Assembly: GCA_021811505.1 (NCBI GenBank)
Contig: JAJZOM010000276.1
Location: forward strand, 1-6,250
Length of the DNA: 6,250 nt
DNA from: Thermoplasmata archaeon
GTDB taxonomy: Archaea; Thermoplasmatota; Thermoplasmata; Thermoplasmatales; Thermoplasmataceae
Reading direction: 5' to 3'
Shown here: positions 1 through 5,290 of the stretch, piece by piece
Layout of the letters: the number at the start of each line of letters is the position of its first letter
Numbering within the stretch: position 1 is the first letter of the stretch
Notes under the pieces: model-generated
Told to the model about the DNA's origin: nothing
Seen by the model: the letters and a program-made list of their open reading frames with translations, nothing else
Database searches by the model: none
Position numbers and translations under genes: made by a program

Positions 1-535
1 TCTCAAAATTTTCCGCTTTTGTAATAATTCTGATACGCTTCTTCATTTCTTCAGGTTTTATTGGCTTGAATCTCATCACTACAGTTCTGGACTGTATGGG
101 AAGAATGATCTGTGATGAATAGTTGCATGAGAACACAAATCTGGTAGTGGAAGAGTACATTTCCATGGTTCGTCTCAATGCAGCCTGCGCTTCCGGTGTA
201 AGTTGATCAGCCTCGTCCAGAAATATAATTTTGAAACCAAGTGGATTGGATGGCATTATTCGTGCGAAGTCCTTGACGTTTTCCCGGATTATATCAATAC
301 CCCTTTCGTTCGACGCATTAAGTTCGAGGAAGTTCTCTTTCCAGTTCTCACCGAACAATTCAATTGCCAGAACCAGTGCAGTGGATGTTTTTCCGGTCCC
401 TGCTGGCCCGGAGAATATAAGGTGCGGTAACTCTTTATGGTTAACGAATGACTGAAGCTTTCTTATATTGTCTTCCTGGCCTACGATTTCCGATAGTTTC
501 TTAGGCCTGTACTTTTCAATCCAGATATCTATCAT
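1..535 (-). CDS. rfcS: Replication factor C small subunit, N-terminal part (3' end outside window)
   Basis: This is the AAA+ clamp-loader ATPase that loads the PCNA sliding clamp on primed DNA at the replication fork together with the large RFC subunit. The visible 178 residues begin with the typical RFC opening (WIEKYRPKKLSEIVGQ). Walker A is GPAGTGKT at residues 43-50, the RFC box LNASNERGI is at 72-80, Walker B FLDEAD is at 105-110 and sensor 1 (SCN) is at 136-138. The SRC arginine-finger motif reads SRT at 149-151; the arginine is kept and cysteine is replaced by threonine. No intein interrupts Walker A, a common intein site in archaeal RFC. The start ATG at 533-535 is fixed by an in-frame TAA directly upstream. 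The family is about 320 residues long, so roughly the second half (rest of the lid and the collar domain) lies to the left of the window. Identification is firm. Confidence 0.96.
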   Translation of the reverse strand, partial: MIDIWIEKYRPKKLSEIVGQEDNIRKLQSFVNHKELPHLIFSGPAGTGKTSTALVLAIELFGENWKENFLELNASNERGIDIIRENVKDFARIMPSNPLGFKIIFLDEADQLTPEAQAALRRTMEMYSSTTRFVFSCNYSSQIILPIQSRTVVMRFKPIKPEEMKKRIRIITKAENFE

Positions 536-571
536 TTAATTCACAGCGATTGTGCTCATGAAGTCGTGACC

Positions 572-587
572 TTTAATTTAATTTTAT
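572..587 (-). promoter_or_regulatory. TATA-like promoter element for rfcS
   Basis: Read on the minus strand this is ATAAAATTAAATTAAA, an uninterrupted A+T block in otherwise mixed sequence. Its centre lies about 45 bases upstream of the rfcS ATG, so initiation about 25 bases downstream would give a leader of roughly 20 bases. No Shine-Dalgarno motif precedes the ATG. The promoter call rests on position and composition only. Confidence 0.4.
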
Positions 588-774
588 CGCACCGTCGTTG
601 CCGATCCGGATACTTAATTTCGTAAAACTACTACCAGTGATCCTGGTCACCACGCATTTTCCTATTCTGGAAATCATTTTCCCATTTTTTTGTTTTCATA
701 AAAACACTGAGATATCACGATGTTAATGGTATTTCAGAATCCATGGCCTGAAACAGATGAACTATATTTCCTGA

Positions 775-1040
775 CTGCAAAACAGCCAAAGAAACCAAAA
801 AACCGTTCGTGAATACCTTAATGCCTGTAGTAAGAATGTTACCAACGAATTGTCAAGAATAGAAGCTTCTGATCTAATCAGGCTGCTTATATCCTTAAGA
901 GACCGTTGGTTGTTGTAATGGAGATTTTCCATCAGCACCGAATTTGTCTGATGTCCGTGGAAATACCACCGCCTGAAGCAGATCGTATACCTTCTTTCTC
1001 CAAAGTCAGCGGTAGCTGGATGCTGCCTAAAGACACTTAA
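775..1040 (+). pseudogene. Decayed or unrecognised coding remnant (two short overlapping frames)
   Basis: The 508 bases between rfcS and the MOSC gene hold no intact gene. From 775 to 918 one plus-strand frame is open for 47 codons without an ATG and reads like protein, with a helix-like, charged stretch (for example NELSRIEASDLIRLL). It ends at TAA 916-918, which overlaps ATG 918-920 of a second frame of 40 codons (ending at TAA 1038-1040, with the stretch VEIPPPEADRIPSF). A short open frame from ATG 726 (MVFQNPWPETDELYF) in a third phase precedes them and could be joined by a single frameshift in the A-rich stretch near 780-815. I do not recognise a family. The most economical reading is a frameshifted gene fragment; two genuine microproteins coupled by TAATG are possible but unsupported. 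Confidence 0.25.
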
Positions 1041-1043
1041 AAA
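1037..1043 (-). terminator. Possible U-run terminator after the MOSC gene
   Basis: Directly after the TAG stop (1044-1046) the minus strand reads TTTTTAA. Archaeal termination often needs only a short U tract, so this is a candidate 3' end. There is no stem-loop and the tract is short, so support is weak. Confidence 0.2.
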
Positions 1044-1628
1044 CTAAACCGTTTCCAGGGGACGATGCGGCCCCGGGGGAAGCTGGATTTTGATTTCGTC
1101 ACCGGGCACAATATCTCCACTTTGCAGTACGATTCCCATTATCCCTGCTTTGCGAATCAGGTTGCCATTTTCATCACGATCCAGAACGGCGTTCATAAGC
1201 CCAGGGCTGAAATTGTTCAACTGGTTGCACGGATTTCGGAGACCGGTAATTTCTATTACCGCGGATACACCAATGTGCAGTCTTGTTCCGGCAGGTAGAG
1301 ATAGAAGATCGATTCCGGAGGTTGTTATATTTTCGCCAATGTCACCAGGGTAAATATCATACCCCTTGCCTTTCAGTTCCGCAAATAATTCTGAATGAAC
1401 AATGTGAACCTGCCTGAGATTAGGTTGGCCGGGGTCTATGGCTACTCGAGAGCGATGCTTCACTGTAGTCCCAAAGTGGGCGTCGCCTTCTACTCCCATT
1501 CCCCTTATAAGTCTGATATTCTTTTCACCTGCCTTTGAAAAGTTATGGCTGCTGCTGCGGCTTACCGCTATTACCTTACCGCAAATGAAATCAGAGTCAC
1601 CAGCTTTCTGTTTAGAGTCAAGTTCCAC
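1044..1628 (-). CDS. Stand-alone MOSC-domain protein
   Basis: MOSC domains occur at the C-terminus of molybdenum-cofactor sulfurases and in small free-standing proteins that handle sulfur or bind the molybdenum cofactor; the exact substrate of this subfamily is not known to me. The 194-residue protein is one domain. It shows GVEGDAHFG at 45-53, VKHRSRVA at 56-63, PNLRQVH at 69-75, GENITTSGIDLL at 98-109, and ITGLRNPCNQ at 127-136 with the conserved cysteine C134. The tail is LPPGPHRPLETV. The start is GTG 1626-1628; an in-frame TGA lies a few codons upstream and there is no better start before the domain. The gene has no translational coupling and is not beside molybdopterin genes. The motif set, especially the HRSRVA..P..PNLRQVH block and the PHRPLE tail, resembles a subfamily I associate with bacteria, so acquisition by transfer is plausible. 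Confidence 0.9.
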   Translation of the reverse strand: MELDSKQKAGDSDFICGKVIAVSRSSSHNFSKAGEKNIRLIRGMGVEGDAHFGTTVKHRSRVAIDPGQPNLRQVHIVHSELFAELKGKGYDIYPGDIGENITTSGIDLLSLPAGTRLHIGVSAVIEITGLRNPCNQLNNFSPGLMNAVLDRDENGNLIRKAGIMGIVLQSGDIVPGDEIKIQLPPGPHRPLETV

Positions 1629-1645
1629 CTGTTTGGATGTGTATC

Positions 1646-1660
1646 ATTTATTTTATTTAT
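1646..1660 (-). promoter_or_regulatory. TATA-like promoter element for the MOSC gene
   Basis: On the minus strand the block reads ATAAATAAAATAAAT. Its centre is about 25 bases upstream of the GTG start at 1628, the spacing expected between an archaeal TATA box and the first transcribed base. That suggests a leaderless transcript starting at or next to the GTG and supports the chosen start, since no Shine-Dalgarno motif is present. Confidence 0.45.
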
Positions 1661-1670
1661 CTGATAGTGA

Positions 1671-1856
1671 GCAGTAAGACGGCGTCCCTTGAGGAGTAAT
1701 ACTGTAGATCTGGACTCTTCGCAGGAACATATCGGTTTCAGTGGCATGTTCGCTACAAATCTAAAGGTTGTAAACAGCCATCCGGTAGGTGATTTTTGAT
1801 CTACTGGCAAGGATGTGGTAGTTGACTTGACGCTAAATATGCGAAATTTGCGATAA
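1671..1856 (+). pseudogene. Probable transposase C-terminal remnant
   Basis: One plus-strand frame reads through 1671-1796, hits TGA at 1797-1799, continues in phase to TAA at 1854-1856, and has no start. The peptide contains GFSGMFATNLKVVNSHPV and, after the internal stop, STGKDVVVDLTLNMRNLR. This matches the layout I know from DDE transposases of the IS1634/IS4-like group: an aromatic 'GFF..TN' strand carrying the catalytic Asp region, followed by 'Y+.KDVVE..F...K..LN.R'. The catalytic Glu position of KDVVE is V here, and the segment between the motifs looks shortened. With stops, no start and no N-terminal part, it is at most a relic. A minus-strand open frame over the same bases shows no family features. 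The assignment is from motif memory and moderate. Confidence 0.4.
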
Positions 1857-1867
1857 GTATCGCAAAT
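1846..1867. repeat. Perfect 10-bp inverted repeat with 2-base spacer
   Basis: ATTTGCGATA at 1846-1855 is followed by AG and then by its exact reverse complement TATCGCAAAT at 1858-1867. The arms are perfect over ten pairs. It lies at the very end of the putative transposase remnant and about 220 bases upstream of purN. It could be an operator for a dimeric regulator, a small hairpin, or debris of an inserted element's end. Nothing in the sequence decides between these. Confidence 0.7.
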
Positions 1868-2059
1868 CTCCTGCACTATGAATTTTAAATCTCAAAAGTT
1901 ACAGAAATAACAAGATCCTAGACACATGTATAGTCTTCCAGAGTGATCAGCAAATCTTTTGAAGGCAAGAATGAAACCAGGCATAGATTCCAGAAGAGAT
2001 ATCTTTAGATTTGTGTATAATTCAAAACGCTACAATCTTCATCTATGGATTGTTGAATC

Positions 2060-2065
2060 TTTATG
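2060..2065 (+). promoter_or_regulatory. Possible TATA-like element for purN
   Basis: TTTATG lies about 25 bases before the TTG at 2086 and about 33 bases before the GTG at 2095. It would place transcription initiation near 2087, giving a leader of about 8 bases to the GTG. A second candidate, TGTATAAT near 2014-2021, would give a leader of about 50 bases. Both are weak calls from sequence alone. Confidence 0.25.
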
Positions 2066-2094
2066 CCTAGATATCTCATTATGTATTGAGATCA

Positions 2095-2715
2095 GTGAAA
2101 AATATCGTTATTCTTGCTTCCGGCAAAGGTTCAAATTTACAGGCCATCATAGATGCGATTGAATCCGGAACGCTTAGGGCAAACATAGCGGCAGTAATCT
2201 CTGACAGGAAGGATTCCGGTGCTCTGGAAAGAGCGGCTAAACACAGTATACCAACATTTGTACTGATTCGCAACCAGAGCAACAGAGACACCTACTTCAA
2301 TTTACTCAACGAAAGGCTTGGGGAAATAGATCCAGATCTCATAGTTCTCGCTGGATTCATGAAGATTATGCCTGCATGGCTTGTTGAAAAATTTCCACTA
2401 AAGATAATAAATCTCCATCCGTCACTCCTGCCGTGTTTTGGCGGGCCCGGTTTCTACGGGCACAAGGTTCACGAAAAAGTTATTGAAAGCGGGGCTAAAA
2501 TTACGGGTTGTACGGTGCATTTCGTAACTCCGGACGTTGATTCTGGCCCAATCATAGCCCAAAAGGCTATGGAAATATGGGACAACGACGATCCAGAATC
2601 CATTGCAGAAAGGCTGAGTCCACTGGAACACTCCCTGATCGTTGATGCGGTGAAATTTGTCCTTACAGGAAAATTCCAGATTGACGGGAACAGAGTTATC
2701 CGGAAAACCCTGTAA
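2095..2715 (+). CDS. purN: Phosphoribosylglycinamide formyltransferase (GAR transformylase)
   Basis: The enzyme transfers the formyl group of 10-formyltetrahydrofolate to glycinamide ribonucleotide, the third step of purine synthesis, in the cytosol. The 206-residue length matches the single-domain family. The N-terminal phosphate-binding loop is SGKGSNLQA (residues 9-17). The catalytic segment INLHPSLLP contains Asn106 and His108, and VDSGPII carries the catalytic Asp149. The glycine-rich FGGPGFYG segment (115-122) is a common variant of the loop after HPSLLP. I chose GTG 2095-2097 because it gives MKNIVILASG, as in other family members; TTG 2086 in the same frame would add three residues and sits at a leaderless-type distance from TTTATG. 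An in-frame TAG at 2068-2070 rules out earlier starts. No other purine genes lie beside it. It ends within the 3' end of the convergent gene. Confidence 0.95.
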   Translation: MKNIVILASGKGSNLQAIIDAIESGTLRANIAAVISDRKDSGALERAAKHSIPTFVLIRNQSNRDTYFNLLNERLGEIDPDLIVLAGFMKIMPAWLVEKFPLKIINLHPSLLPCFGGPGFYGHKVHEKVIESGAKITGCTVHFVTPDVDSGPIIAQKAMEIWDNDDPESIAERLSPLEHSLIVDAVKFVLTGKFQIDGNRVIRKTL

Positions 2716-3691
2716 CAGGAGGATTTTCATTGATTTTGCCCTTTCGCTTGATAAAAATGAGAATCAGCAGTATTATGGCAGAGATCCCGGATACGAATAT
2801 CCAGATGAATGCGATCACAATTAGAACAACGATATTCGGGTTAAGTATCTGGACTTCAAGAAAGCCGTTGAACATCCAGTGAATCGGGATATCTACATAC
2901 AAACCGAATTTGAGGAAGCCGAATGCCAGAATGAACCCGACAAGGGCTGCTGTTACAAATTTACCCCAGTCCCATGCTCCGAAAAATATGTGGGCATACC
3001 CGAACAGCAGGCTCGTTATGGTAATGAGGATGTAATCGGCTTTTCCAAATTTTATGCCATGCTTCTTCTTGATTACTCCTGGAATAACCATGGAGAGGAG
3101 TATGCTGATTCTGTTCAGATTCCTGCGTTTCGCGATGATTACTGAGAGTATGCCAAGAGGTATTATCCTGAAACCAAGTTCTTCAGCAAAAGGAGCGTAA
3201 ATAAGCGAGGCGTATGATAGATAAGGATGCTGCTGGATACTCCTTTGTATAGATGTACCGCCAATACCTACTCCGAAAAAATTCTCTATAAGCGTAATTA
3301 CTATGGTGAGCAAAAACCCTAGAGTCCCCATTGCAGCGAAATATCCGAATGGCTTGTCTATGACCCTATCACCTTCATTGTGTGGATTCAGGAATATCAT
3401 TGCCATAAAAAAGAGCGAATAAAGAATCACCATTACGGTGATCAGCGAAATGACAGGTACATTGGGAAGAACCACCGGCAGGAGAAGAATGAAGAAATAA
3501 ATCGGTACAGGTTCACTAAACTTTGAGGAGAAAGCGGGGCTGAACATGCTCCATACAGATATAATGAAGAAACTTACCGCAATGACCCAGGTAATTGCGA
3601 ATATTATGTTGAAAATTCTGGAATCCAGTATATTTTTTTTCTTGGGAATATGAGGTGCTGGATCACCCCATGGGTCTGGTATCGTGTCCAT
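2696..3691 (-). CDS. CPBP family intramembrane metalloprotease (CAAX protease-like)
   Basis: A 331-residue polytopic membrane protein with the three motifs of the CPBP/CAAX-prenyl-protease-2 family: EELGFR at 170-175 (EExxxR), FGYAH at 230-234 (FxxxH) and HWMFN at 271-275 (HxxxN). These supply the glutamates, histidines and asparagine of the metal-dependent active site, so it looks catalytically competent. Hydrophobic segments lie at about 27-50, 62-76, 80-101, 118-138, 177-187, 219-237, 245-262 and 285-315. The N-terminus is short, charged and proline-rich, and the C-terminal tail is basic. The start is ATG 3689-3691. The gene lies 33 bases downstream of the DUF35 gene in the same direction and its last 20 bases overlap the end of purN on the other strand. 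The substrate is unknown; adjacency to isoprenoid genes does not show that it cleaves prenylated proteins. Confidence 0.88.
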   Translation of the reverse strand: MDTIPDPWGDPAPHIPKKKNILDSRIFNIIFAITWVIAVSFFIISVWSMFSPAFSSKFSEPVPIYFFILLLPVVLPNVPVISLITVMVILYSLFFMAMIFLNPHNEGDRVIDKPFGYFAAMGTLGFLLTIVITLIENFFGVGIGGTSIQRSIQQHPYLSYASLIYAPFAEELGFRIIPLGILSVIIAKRRNLNRISILLSMVIPGVIKKKHGIKFGKADYILITITSLLFGYAHIFFGAWDWGKFVTAALVGFILAFGFLKFGLYVDIPIHWMFNGFLEVQILNPNIVVLIVIAFIWIFVSGISAIILLILIFIKRKGKINENPPVTGFSG

Positions 3692-3710
3692 GACAACTGA
3701 TGCGGGATGC

Positions 3711-3721
3711 TTACAAATACA
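3711..3721 (-). promoter_or_regulatory. Possible TATA-like element for the CPBP protease gene
   Basis: On the minus strand TGTATTTGTAA lies between the DUF35 stop codon and the protease ATG, centred about 25 bases before the ATG. There is no Shine-Dalgarno motif before this ATG, unlike the coupled genes upstream. That suggests the protease may be transcribed separately as a leaderless message rather than only as the operon's last gene. Confidence 0.3.
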
Positions 3722-3724
3722 TTT

Positions 3725-4126
3725 TCAATCCAGCACGAATTTGTAACCGTACTCAATTATTCCGGCTTCTCCCTGCTGAGCAATCTTTCTGAACACTGTG
3801 CTGACTCTCTTCCCAATTTCAACCTCTCCCGGATCACAATCAACAACCTGCGCGGTAATGGAAGGCCCCTCATCCAGTTTAATTATGGCAAGTATGTAAG
3901 GTCTCTGCCTTGTGAATGGAGAAGGGACATCATGGACCACAGTGAATGATTCAATTTCTCCCTTTCCAGAGAGTTGTTCTTCTTTCATTTTTCCAATTGA
4001 TTCCCTGTGGCATATTGGGCATACATCCCTGGGAGGGAAGTACACTTTCATGCAGTTTCCGCATTTGTGTGCCACAAGTCTGTACCTGTGCACGGATTCT
4101 CTCCAGAATCTTGATACCTCTCCCAT
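3725..4126 (-). CDS. Zn-ribbon OB-fold (DUF35) subunit of thiolase/HMG-CoA synthase complex
   Basis: A 133-residue protein with an N-terminal helix, a rubredoxin-like zinc ribbon (C22, C25, C36, C39; CGNC and CPIC knuckles) and a C-terminal OB-fold (about 50-131, with the typical PYILAI, AQVVDCDP and IIEYGYKF strands). In methanogens the equivalent protein bridges acetoacetyl-CoA thiolase and HMG-CoA synthase and forms part of the shared CoA-binding channel; it has no catalytic activity of its own. All four zinc ligands are present and the length is normal. The ATG at 4124-4126 directly abuts the thiolase TAA (4127-4129) with no gap, and a GGTGAT ribosome binding site lies six bases upstream, inside the thiolase gene. 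Gene order and tight packing support membership of the same complex. Confidence 0.93.
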   Translation of the reverse strand: MGEVSRFWRESVHRYRLVAHKCGNCMKVYFPPRDVCPICHRESIGKMKEEQLSGKGEIESFTVVHDVPSPFTRQRPYILAIIKLDEGPSITAQVVDCDPGEVEIGKRVSTVFRKIAQQGEAGIIEYGYKFVLD

Positions 4127-5290
4127 TTATGCATCACCCACCATATGAACGACAGACATGGATCCGGTGCCACCCATACTGTGCAACATTGCGTTTTTTG
4201 CACCCTTCACCTGTCTTTCCCCGGCTTTCCCTTTCAGCTGCGTATACGCTTCCACGAACTGGCCTACTCCAGTAGCTCCGAATGGGTTTCCCTTAGCCTT
4301 AAGCCCTCCTGATGGGTTCACCGGTATCCTCCCGTTGAGTTTTATCTCGTCGTATACAAGGTCTTTTGCTTTACCTTTCTCTGCGAAGCCTAGATCTTCC
4401 AGCTCAAGGAGACCATATATGCTGTATGAATCATGCAGTTCCACAAAGGAGACGTCATCGATCTTCATTCCCGCTTTTGACAGTGCCTTTTGCGAGGCAA
4501 TTTTTGCTGAATCAAGACCGTACATGGATTTCCTGCTGTGTACTGCAAGATAATCCTGTGCATCAGCTGAACTTAGTATCCTGATGCCTTCAAGCTTGTT
4601 TTTCTTCATATATTTCTCCGACGCAACAAGAATGGCAGCTGCCCCGTCTGTTATCGGGCTGCAATCCATGAGATTCAACGGTTCAGCCACAGGTGTTGAG
4701 TTCATGGCCTGTTCTATCGTTATCTTGTTTCTGTAATGAGCATCAGGATTTTTGGAGGCGTTCAGGTGATCATTTACAGAGATCATGGCCAGTGCTTCCT
4801 TGTCCACTTTGAAATCAGCCATATATTTCCTTGCGGTTATTGCAGCAAGAGCGGCAGGGGTTCCACCGAAGAATGCTTCCCATTCCCTGTCGAGCACGGA
4901 ACTTGTGAGGTCAAGTGTTTCTGAACCATAGACGTCGGTCATTTTCTCCACTCCTCCAACCATCACAAGATCGTACTCCCCTGATTTCACAGCCAGATAT
5001 GCCTGCCTTACCGCAGCTCCTCCAGACGCCGTGGATGCCTCTATCCTGATTGCAGGTATGTGATTTTCAGCGATTCCTGAAAAGTCGGAAAGCAAGGCCC
5101 CAATATTTTCCTGGCCATTGATTATGCCTGCGAGGGAATTGCTTCCGTATAACACTTCAACATCCCGGGAATATATGCCTGCATTTTCCACAGCCCTTAA
5201 TCCTGCCTCTACGGCCAGCTCCCTGAGGGATTTTTCCCATAACTCACCAAACTTTGTCTCTCCTGCACCTATTATGTAAGCATCACTCAA
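4127..5290 (-). CDS. Thiolase-family protein of the mevalonate operon, catalytic Cys and His replaced
   Basis: By position this is the acetoacetyl-CoA thiolase that joins two acetyl-CoA and feeds HMG-CoA synthase. The 387-residue length and fold motifs fit the archaeal SCP2-type thiolases: [13 protein letters not shown] at the N-terminus, ITDGAAA at 213-219, VELHDSY at 283-289, NPSGG at 325-329 and MGGTG at 372-376. However, the nucleophile segment, normally EA.CASGG, reads EASTASGG with Thr87 (codon 5030-5032) in place of cysteine. The GHP motif reads GNPFGATG with Asn335 (codon 4286-4288) in place of histidine. HDCF is HDSY, keeping the histidine, and the late HN..GG is HSMGG. Conventional thiolase chemistry is therefore doubtful; a scaffold role or other C-C chemistry is possible. 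The chosen TTG start (5288-5290) has GGTGA five bases upstream and gives MSDAYIIG; GTG 5299 or TTG 5302 would add three or four residues. It overlaps the HMG-CoA synthase stop by eight bases. Confidence 0.9.
   Translation of the reverse strand: MSDAYIIGAGETKFGELWEKSLRELAVEAGLRAVENAGIYSRDVEVLYGSNSLAGIINGQENIGALLSDFSGIAENHIPAIRIEASTASGGAAVRQAYLAVKSGEYDLVMVGGVEKMTDVYGSETLDLTSSVLDREWEAFFGGTPAALAAITARKYMADFKVDKEALAMISVNDHLNASKNPDAHYRNKITIEQAMNSTPVAEPLNLMDCSPITDGAAAILVASEKYMKKNKLEGIRILSSADAQDYLAVHSRKSMYGLDSAKIASQKALSKAGMKIDDVSFVELHDSYSIYGLLELEDLGFAEKGKAKDLVYDEIKLNGRIPVNPSGGLKAKGNPFGATGVGQFVEAYTQLKGKAGERQVKGAKNAMLHSMGGTGSMSVVHMVGDA
4133..4138 (-). promoter_or_regulatory. Ribosome binding site of the DUF35 gene
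   Basis: GGTGAT on the minus strand is a full match to the archaeal anti-Shine-Dalgarno core (AUCACC) with six bases to the ATG at 4126. It lies within the last codons of the thiolase gene, which indicates translational coupling. Confidence 0.65.

Noticed and set aside
633..650. Short inverted repeats ACCAG/CTGGT and GTGA/TCAC
   Set aside because: Arms of four to five bases are expected by chance and no T-run follows in a position to make a terminator.
631..699. Minus-strand 22-codon frame starting with ATG (MKTKKWEND...)
   Set aside because: Too short, followed by tandem stop codons, with no promoter or ribosome binding site and no recognised family. The A-rich start merely mirrors a T-rich stretch on the plus strand.
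1571..1876. Minus-strand 101-codon open frame
   Set aside because: It overlaps the start of the well-supported MOSC gene in another frame, has no recognisable motifs, and lies opposite the more convincing transposase-like frame.
1959..2162. Plus-strand 67-codon frame overlapping the start of purN
   Set aside because: It runs into purN in the wrong frame and shows no family features; this stretch is better explained as the purN upstream region.
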